The notes below the pieces were generated by a model. It had not been told where the DNA came from, made no database searches, and saw only the letters and a list, made by a program, of their open reading frames with translations. Source: Acestrorhynchus altus (Eukaryota > Chordata > Actinopteri > Characiformes > Acestrorhynchidae). From it: a stretch of 64,000 nt of DNA. Where the stretch lies: positions 18,908,602 to 18,972,601 of the forward strand of contig CM067507.1 in assembly GCA_034509495.1 (NCBI GenBank). The letters are read 5' to 3'. The position numbers and the translations under genes were made by a program. Below, piece by piece: positions 60,771 to 64,000 of this stretch (position 1 is the stretch's first letter; the number at the start of each line of letters is the position of its first letter).

Positions 60771-62996
60771 CTGACGTTTCTCCCAGTAGCTTTCAATACC
60801 TCTCTATATAAAAGGTATAAAGGTATACACACACTCATTGTGTATCATGGACAAAATTAAACACAATAGTGTAGCATTAGTGCTACAATTAATGGATAGA
60901 AGTTAAAATGTTTTATTGTCTCAGTGTTTTAGTTTCCTCATTAAAGCTTGCTGTGTTCTGGTGTACACATAGTCTGATTTTCTTCATATGATTGGTAGTG
61001 AAACATGTATACAAAATGTACTTCCATGCATGCAATGTGGATGAGAGAAAGAAGTTCAGTGGTCAAAAGCAGTTACCAGCTTCTGAATGGAGCATTTTTA
61101 AAATAATTTGTTTGATGGAGGTTAGTGTTCAAGAAGAAAGAAAGTGCTCATTGTTCATGCCAGACAGCAATTTAATTATACAGACTACCCTACATTACAT
61201 TGAATGGACAGTAGTTAAGTCAAACAAGATTTATACTTCAAATACAAACTTTCAGAGAAATTTGCTGTTATGAGGCAATTTCTCAAAATAGTTGTATGGT
61301 AGTTAAAACGAAACTTTTATAAAATCTTCATAATACTGGGGTAAATTTTTTATTCTCCTGAGGGGGCTACTCCTAAACCCCCTTGCCAATAATTTAGACC
61401 TTGTATGCATAAATCTCTAGCCCCCTGTGATTGAAAATAGTCCCTAAAATCTAACCAGGCAAATGAGGGGTAAACCAGACTCTTTGTGTAACAGTGTTTC
61501 ATCATCAGTGTTGAATCACTTGTGGTTTATAACTGTAATAATATAGTGTGTAATGCAGTCTGGCACTCAGGCAATAGATTTCCATAATGGCAAAAATAGA
61601 GTTAACCCCTTTTTTCCATATCAACTTACTTAGCAACTTATCATTTTACTGCACATTTTTCAACAGTAAGACACTGTTAAAAGGGTCATTACTTTAGAGT
61701 AAAAAAAGCATACTGTAATGGCTTATACAGTGTGAGTGTATATTTTAAAGTGAAATTCTTGCATACTGACACCATTTTACTCTTTTCAGTGTTGTTTTGC
61801 AGTTGTTTATTGAAAAATTGTATTCTATATACTTTAGTATTTATATTATAGTATGTTACACTATGTATAGCAAGAAGGGACAATTCATTTTAATAACAGG
61901 CAAATTGTCCATATTTCAGTGAAGCAACTACAAATGTGTAATACAGCTAATATCTGCAAAAATAGGTACTTGATATCAGCCCCAAATGCCATTATCAATA
62001 CTTTCATACAAAAGGCTTGTATCTCCAAAATGTCTGGAGAACAAAAAACATTCATAACTTTCAGTGGAAGTCAGTGTAAAGATATACCTATTCCAAGTCA
62101 TTTGGAGCATTACTATTCATCCATTCATCATGAAATTCAAAGTAAATGTGAAGTTGACTGTCAGATTCAAATGATGTCAAAAAGTAAAAATCTGCAAAAA
62201 TGGAACTACAAGTTTTGAGCAGGACAGTAATGGCATTTGTCTTACTTATCCATTTCAAACATGTTACACAGGTATGTGGATGCAGTATTAGGGGTCTTGC
62301 CAAAAGACTCTCATTGAAATAGCATGGTGTGCTTGCCCAGGCAGGGAATCAAACCCTAGTCCACCATTCGGATGGCAACCTTTGTCATCCACTACTACAC
62401 TATTTCAGAACACAACACTTCATCAATTCATCAATTTGACCAATTTTATTGGACCACTTTTGCTGTTTTTTCCCCTTCTGCTTCGATAGTTCTAAAATGC
62501 CACTACACAGCATGTCTAGTCTCTGTATAGAAGTACTACCAATAATGTAAGGCTGGACCCTAGAGGGGTATAAACCCCTCCAGCACTGAGCTACAGAGTA
62601 CTGCATCTGCATTCTCTAGAATGACAGTTTTTTATTCAATATTTAAATGATGAGTTGGGCTGTTGGGGATGAAGTGGGTTGGTGGTCTTCATCTTACTAA
62701 TACTCTTATCACTGAATGCAGTTACATTTTCAGTGCAATGCTCTGAAATCTAGTCAAAAGCCTTCTATGGACAGTAGAGAAAGTTGCTTCAACGAAACAG
62801 GGTAAACCTCTTCTTTGTAATACTCCTTTTTAAATGAACGAGACAGTTACTCTCTGTATAAGAAGTGAAAATCTGTAGTCAACAGGTCAGAATGCAGCAG
62901 GCAGAATTAAAGCAGCATGGTTCAAACTGTCTGTCATGCTGCTGTATATTTAACAGTCAAACTGAACAAGATTTGGAACACTGCTTGCATTGCAGC
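60771..62996. other. Non-coding, mostly unrecognised
   Basis: 61970-62200 (GGCTTGTATCTCCAAAATGT, TAACTTTCAGTGGAAGTCAG) resembles a dispersed fish repeat, with low certainty. 62338-62402 has a weak tRNA-like or repeat-tail look (GGGAATCAAACCC). No exon was recognised. Confidence 0.35.
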
Positions 62997-63235
62997 TGTC
63001 ATGTGTCAGTCTGGTTCACCTGTCTTCCTGTCTCCTGTAGATGTTGTTGTGTTTGTTTTGGTTTTGTCTCCTCCCTTGCCCCACCCATTCCTGTCTGTGT
63101 CTCATTTGTAACCCTGCCCCTTCAAAATCAGTTTGCAACAGGTGTGACCAACGTTGTCTTGTATTTAAGACCTCAGTGTCTCAGTCTGTGTTTGTCAGTC
63201 CTTTTGTTTCTGTCACAATTTGTTCCTGTCTGGCT
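62997..63235 (+). repeat. LTR-like repeat family C, copy 4
   Basis: TGTCATGTGTCAGTCTGGTT start, TTTTGGTTTTGTCTCCTCCC, CTGTCTGTGTCTCATTTGTA, ACCCTGCCCCTTC and a TATTTAAGACC TATA-like centre, parallel to copy 1 (4842). No partner copy is in view, so it is best read as a solo LTR-like fragment. Confidence 0.45.
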
Positions 63236-63280
63236 TTGTTTCTGTAATGATTAGTTTCTGTCAGTCCTGTCTCCCTATGG

Positions 63281-63320
63281 GTTTGTTTGTTTGTTTGTTT
63301 GTTTGTTTGTTTGTTTGTTT
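63281..63320. repeat. (GTTT)n microsatellite
   Basis: Ten GTTT units. Confidence 0.95.
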
Positions 63321-64000
63321 TGTTTAACAGTTTTTTTTCAGTCAAGATGCTGTTTGTTTATCTGTCAGTTCAGTGTTTGTCATCTTGTTTCATTTTTTTG
63401 TTCTTCATGTTTATTTACATTAACTCCTCAACCCCAGCATTTACCTCTGCTTCCCTAGTCTTCATCTGTTCAGCTCACCAGTCCTGACAGCAGCACTTTT
63501 GTGGTCAAAGGTGTTTGTTGCATTTTTGGAAGTTTTAAAGAGTGTGAGGATTTTTGTTCCCCACACCAGTAGGCTGAAAACAAGCACATGTAATACATGT
63601 GAAGCCAGCCTCTAGATTTCAAACTAGCGCAGCCATTTTTCTCTGTCTCCAGATCCTGGAGGACACAGGATTTGAACCTGTGATCCTCAGACCATAGTCC
63701 TACTGCTATGATAGTGGCTCAGATAGCCATAGTGGAGAGTGCAGAGTAATAATTATTAATACTGTTGTGTGCCTATGGGTGTCACCAGTGACCCAACTTC
63801 CTACATCAATAATAAAGATGAATTTGACTTGATTGGATGTAGATTTATGATATGGCCCACTTGTAATTTGATGTAGTTACTGTATCATACATATTAAGGT
63901 TAATAACTGAATAATAATGGCAGGATTTAAGGGGATTAAAATGTCTGACTTGGACAGGACAAGAGTGAGAATGAAAATGAATGGAAGAGTGACCTCTATG
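63321..64000. other. Non-coding window end
   Basis: 63640-63720 contains GAGGACACAGGATTTGAACC, like the tail of family E-type repeats. Nothing else was recognised. Confidence 0.35.

Noticed and set aside
62338..62402. Another tRNA-like GGGAATCAAACCC segment
   Set aside because: The cloverleaf cannot be formed and the sequence looks like a decayed repeat tail.
63640..63720. tRNA-like GGATTTGAACC segment
   Set aside because: No acceptor stem or A box can be paired; the motif fits the tail of family E-type repeats.

Overview
The window is vertebrate nuclear DNA, almost certainly from a ray-finned (teleost) fish. It is AT-rich, intron-bearing, full of CA/TG microsatellites, and carries typical teleost interspersed repeats: a salmonid-type Tc1 element, L2-type and RTE/Rex3-like LINE pieces, a long palindromic foldback element, and LTR-like copies. 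There is no sign of bacterial organisation (no operons, Shine-Dalgarno sites or CRISPR). The species cannot be named from this sequence; the repeat mix would fit an otophysan such as a characiform or catfish, but that is only an inference.

Only one gene can be supported: lyplal1 (lysophospholipase-like 1, an alpha/beta-hydrolase acyl-protein thioesterase), on the minus strand from 36740 (start codon) to 31181 (stop). All five coding exons are present, every junction keeps the frame, and they spell a 238-residue protein with Ser122-Asp178-His210 as the catalytic triad. Its promoter side holds a TCTCGCGA core-promoter motif, a TCACGTGA E-box and, about 90 bp upstream of the ATG, a long (TG)n-(CG)n tract. 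Intron 2 contains a decayed 1.37-kb Tc1 transposon in the opposite orientation.

The flanks (1-31 kb and 37-64 kb) look like gene desert. Left flank: a Tc1 transposase relic (470-860), a long TA/GTGTATA array (3221-3456), a decayed L2 LINE (5116-7185) followed by an inverted second copy (7186-7740) that makes a hairpin with arms of about 545 bp, a short MITE (7890-8063), a LINE 3' end with a pentamer tail (16335-17021), an LTR-like composite (22350-24109) and a 778-bp palindromic foldback element (26112-26889). Right flank: more microsatellites, an RTE-like LINE tail (56345-56571), SINE-like fragments and two locally duplicated segments.

The most notable pattern is a family of short non-autonomous elements, called family A here, found eight times in about 42 kb on both sides of lyplal1. 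The copies have related ends, one is flanked by TTAA on both sides, and they share a well conserved core of about 100 bp. Other in-window repeat families are labelled B (10.6 and 60.2 kb), C (LTR-like, four copies), D, E and F. Several GC-richer, repeat-free blocks could be regulatory, and one exon-like open segment (48631-48776) is unexplained. I found no new multi-gene system.
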